Source: Arthrobacter liuii (GTDB taxonomy: Bacteria > Actinomycetota > Actinomycetes > Actinomycetales > Micrococcaceae). From it: a stretch of DNA of 64,000 bases. Numbering within the stretch: position 1 is the stretch's first letter; each line of letters starts with the position of its first letter. This document shows, one piece after another, positions 62,143 to 64,000 of the stretch. The notes under the pieces are model-generated. The model saw only the letters and a program-made list of their open reading frames with translations. It ran no database searches and was not told the origin of the DNA. The translations under genes and the position numbers were made by a program. The DNA lies in contig NZ_BMFW01000006.1 in assembly GCF_014639275.1 (NCBI RefSeq), forward strand, positions 62,001 through 126,000, written 5' to 3'.

Positions 62143-62883
62143 TCAGCCTTCGCCGCCGTCCCCGCGACCCCCGCCAGGTCCGCCTGACCCCCGCCACAGG
62201 CAGGCATCCACGTCGAACGGGAGCAGCTGGTCCTGCTGGGCCATCAGGTTCGCGCCGTGCGCCGTGACGCGCCGCATGAAGTGGCGCCGGCACAGTGTTT
62301 CGTATCCCACCAAGGGCACATGTCCTGCCTCCGGAGCGGCGGCCTCCACCACCATGTCCACATCGCCCACCACCACCTGCGCGCCCTCGGTGACCATGAC
62401 GCCGTCGACCGTCCTGGCGTTATGCGTGGCCCGCCGCCCGCACCAGCACAGCGCCTCCACCTGCAGCACCTGCACCCGGTCGGCGAGCTCAATAAGCCGT
62501 TGAGAACCCGGGAACAGCCGCGTCCGGAAGTCGGCGGTGATGCCGAACGCAAAGACGTCAACGTCGATCTCGTCCACCACCTTGGCCAGCTGTTCCACCT
62601 GCTCCGGAGTGTAGAACTGGGCCTCGTCGCAGATCAGGTAGTCCACGCGCCGGCCCTGGGTGCGGCGGAGCATGACCTCCTCCCAGAAGTCTGTGGTGTC
62701 CAGCACCTCCACAGCGTCCGTCTCCAGGCCCAGGCGGCTGGAGATCCGGGACTCGCCGGCGCGGTCGTTGCGGCTGAACCGCACCCCACCGCGCCCGCGG
62801 GCCCGGTGGTTATAGTCCATCTGCAGGGCCAGGGTGGACTTTCCGCAGTCCATGGTGCCGGAGAAAAAGATGAGCTCAGCCAT
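62143..62883 (-). CDS. tdk: Thymidine kinase (type II)
   Basis: Tdk, 246 residues, phosphorylates thymidine in pyrimidine salvage. The P-loop is SGTMDCGKSTLA at 8-19; DEAQFYTPEQ is the Walker B/catalytic Glu region at about 86-95, followed by GITADF. The zinc lasso cysteines are in EALCWCGRRATHNAR and the later CRRH. The last 30 residues are a Gly/acidic tail. ATG 62881-62883 overlaps the end of the upstream gene by eight bases. Confidence 0.95.
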   Translation of the reverse strand: MAELIFFSGTMDCGKSTLALQMDYNHRARGRGGVRFSRNDRAGESRISSRLGLETDAVEVLDTTDFWEEVMLRRTQGRRVDYLICDEAQFYTPEQVEQLAKVVDEIDVDVFAFGITADFRTRLFPGSQRLIELADRVQVLQVEALCWCGRRATHNARTVDGVMVTEGAQVVVGDVDMVVEAAAPEAGHVPLVGYETLCRRHFMRRVTAHGANLMAQQDQLLPFDVDACLWRGSGGPGGGRGDGGEG

Positions 62884-64000
62884 GCCGGCGGTTCCTTCCT
62901 TCGGCCGTGAAGCAGAGCAGGGGGACCTCCCGCTCGGCCTTCGTCAGGGAACCATGCTGGCCCACCACCTCCATGGCAGTAGGCCGCATCCGCCGGCCGT
63001 CATAAAAGGCGACGGCGTCACGGGCCGCGATCATCAGGTCACCAATCCTGCCCTCAACAGCGGGCCGGACGTCACCAAAGAGGCCGGCGGCGATGGCTTC
63101 TCCACGGGTGAAGGCCCAGATCCGGTCACCGAACCGCGCCTTCCAGGCGGCAAGCAGCCGTTCCCGGCCACCTGCGCCGGCCGCCGTCTGGGCTGGTTCC
63201 AGGTAGAGGTGCACCATCCGCGGCTCACCGGCAGTGTGGCGGACGCCAGCCACCAGGTCCGGGTCGGTGGAGAAATCGATCCGCTGCGGTTCGGGCACGT
63301 CCAGCATGCCGTGGTCCGCGGTAAGCAGGATGGTGGTGCCTGCGGGAAGGGAGGAGTTGAGCCGCTTCACCGTGGCATCGAGCTCTTCGAGCTGGTGTTC
63401 CCACTGCTCGGAGCGGCAGCCGTAGCGGTGGCCGGCCTTGTCCAGATCGTTGACGTAGAAATACATGAGGGACGGGCCGGGGGCCGCCATGGCGTCGGCA
63501 GCCGCCGCAGTGCGGGCGTGCGCGGTTGTCCCCGGAACGAACCTGCCTCCGCGCAGGGCAGCCCGGGTCATGGGAGAGCCGTCGAACTGGGCGAGGCTGA
63601 CTGTGGTTACGTCCACTTCGTCGGCGATCCGCTCAAACACCGTGGGGAAAGGCTGCCAGGTGGACGGGTCAACGCCTGGATCCCAGTTTCCCAACAGGTT
63701 GACCACCTTGTCCTGGTCCGGGTCCAGGACGTCGTAGCCAACCATGCCGTGCTGGCCCGCAGGAAGTCCGGTGCCAAAGCTGGACAGTGCCGCTGCGGTG
63801 GTGGAGGGGAAAGCGGAGTCCAGCCAGACAGGGACGCCGCCCTGCCCGGCCTGCACCACCGAACGCAGGAAGGGCGTGTGCGCAGCCTTTTGCTTCAGGA
63901 GGTTCCTGCCCAGGCCGTCCGCGAGGACCACGCAGACCCTTGAGGCGGCCGGGAATCCCAGGGTATTGGTGAACCCCTCCACGCCCAGGCTGGCCGCTGC
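62876..64000 (-). CDS. Alkaline-phosphatase-superfamily nucleotide pyrophosphatase/phosphodiesterase-like, 3' part
   Basis: The window holds the last 374 residues; the frame is open to base 64000 and reads AAASLGVEGF, so the start lies beyond. Metal-binding motifs of the AlkP fold are present: VVLADGLGRNLL with Asp, the nucleophile Thr in DSAFPSTTAAAL, YVNDLDKAGHRYG and TADHGMLDVP. The family includes nucleotide pyrophosphatases and phosphodiesterases; no signal peptide can be judged. It overlaps tdk by eight bases, so they are coupled. Substrate unknown. Confidence 0.9.
   Translation of the reverse strand, partial: AAASLGVEGFTNTLGFPAASRVCVVLADGLGRNLLKQKAAHTPFLRSVVQAGQGGVPVWLDSAFPSTTAAALSSFGTGLPAGQHGMVGYDVLDPDQDKVVNLLGNWDPGVDPSTWQPFPTVFERIADEVDVTTVSLAQFDGSPMTRAALRGGRFVPGTTAHARTAAAADAMAAPGPSLMYFYVNDLDKAGHRYGCRSEQWEHQLEELDATVKRLNSSLPAGTTILLTADHGMLDVPEPQRIDFSTDPDLVAGVRHTAGEPRMVHLYLEPAQTAAGAGGRERLLAAWKARFGDRIWAFTRGEAIAAGLFGDVRPAVEGRIGDLMIAARDAVAFYDGRRMRPTAMEVVGQHGSLTKAEREVPLLCFTAEGRNRRHG

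Overview
The window is a high-GC actinobacterial chromosome segment. Gene content, codon use and order fit a Micrococcales species of the Arthrobacter/Pseudarthrobacter type; this is inferred from family recognition and synteny, not from a database search. Both ends cut a gene: hisI at the left and an alkaline-phosphatase-superfamily gene at the right. No rRNA, complete insertion sequence, phage or CRISPR array was seen.

Region 1 (1-12.3 kb) is mostly leftward. One dense run reads def, fmt, rsmB, rpe, then an FMN riboswitch, ribD-ribE-ribB-ribA-ribH, then hisE-hisG-hisF. It carries N-terminal protein processing, initiator-tRNA formylation, 16S rRNA methylation, pentose phosphate metabolism, riboflavin synthesis and the ends of histidine synthesis. 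The start codons of rsmB, fmt, ribA, ribB and ribE overlap the stop of the gene upstream, so coupled translation is likely. Between the riboswitch and ribD lie a short leader ORF and an inverted repeat that encloses its ribosome binding site.

Region 2 (12.3-13.3 kb) is a tRNA locus: Val(CAC) on the minus strand, then Gly(GCC)-Cys(GCA)-Val(GAC)-Gly(GCC)-Val(GAC) on the plus strand, with a terminator at each end. A small Rv0909-type antitoxin-like gene and a decayed benE transporter gene follow.

Region 3 (15-28.6 kb) is housekeeping and general metabolism: ZapE ATPase, sulfurtransferase plus SufE, YbaK, a hydrolase/aldehyde dehydrogenase/short-chain dehydrogenase run, MsrB, a DUF6421 gene, threonine aldolase, DUF3000 and RNase D. 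Region 4 (28.6-32.2 kb) is a two-gene fatty-acid beta-oxidation operon, fadA-fadB, behind a 16-bp palindrome that looks like a repressor site.

Region 5 (32.2-43.7 kb, leftward) holds acnA and then, behind its terminator, dxs with DUF402, an unknown gene, an aldo/keto reductase, a nucleoside hydrolase and a complete ECF-type importer (S, T and a double ATPase). The last genes suggest uptake and cleavage of a nucleoside-like compound.

Region 6 (43.8-53.4 kb) is a block whose order matches what I recall of Mycobacterium tuberculosis Rv2689c-Rv2698: an RNA uracil methyltransferase, a KimA-like APC transporter, two TrkA-type RCK proteins, DUF3159, an OB-fold protein, DUF3710, dut and DUF3093, then sepH (cell division). 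The transporter and RCK pair look like a potassium uptake system.

Region 7 (53.5-62.1 kb) reads as an accessory insert: a RibD-C/DHFR-like reductase, an MprF-like lipid aminoacyltransferase overlapping a membrane esterase, a broken SGNH hydrolase, and a secreted propeller-like/PKD/LGFP-repeat protein. It has long non-coding stretches, several strong inverted repeats, and at its right edge a decayed echo of the esterase gene and its upstream region. Region 8 (62.1-64 kb) returns to conserved genes: tdk and the partial phosphatase-superfamily gene.
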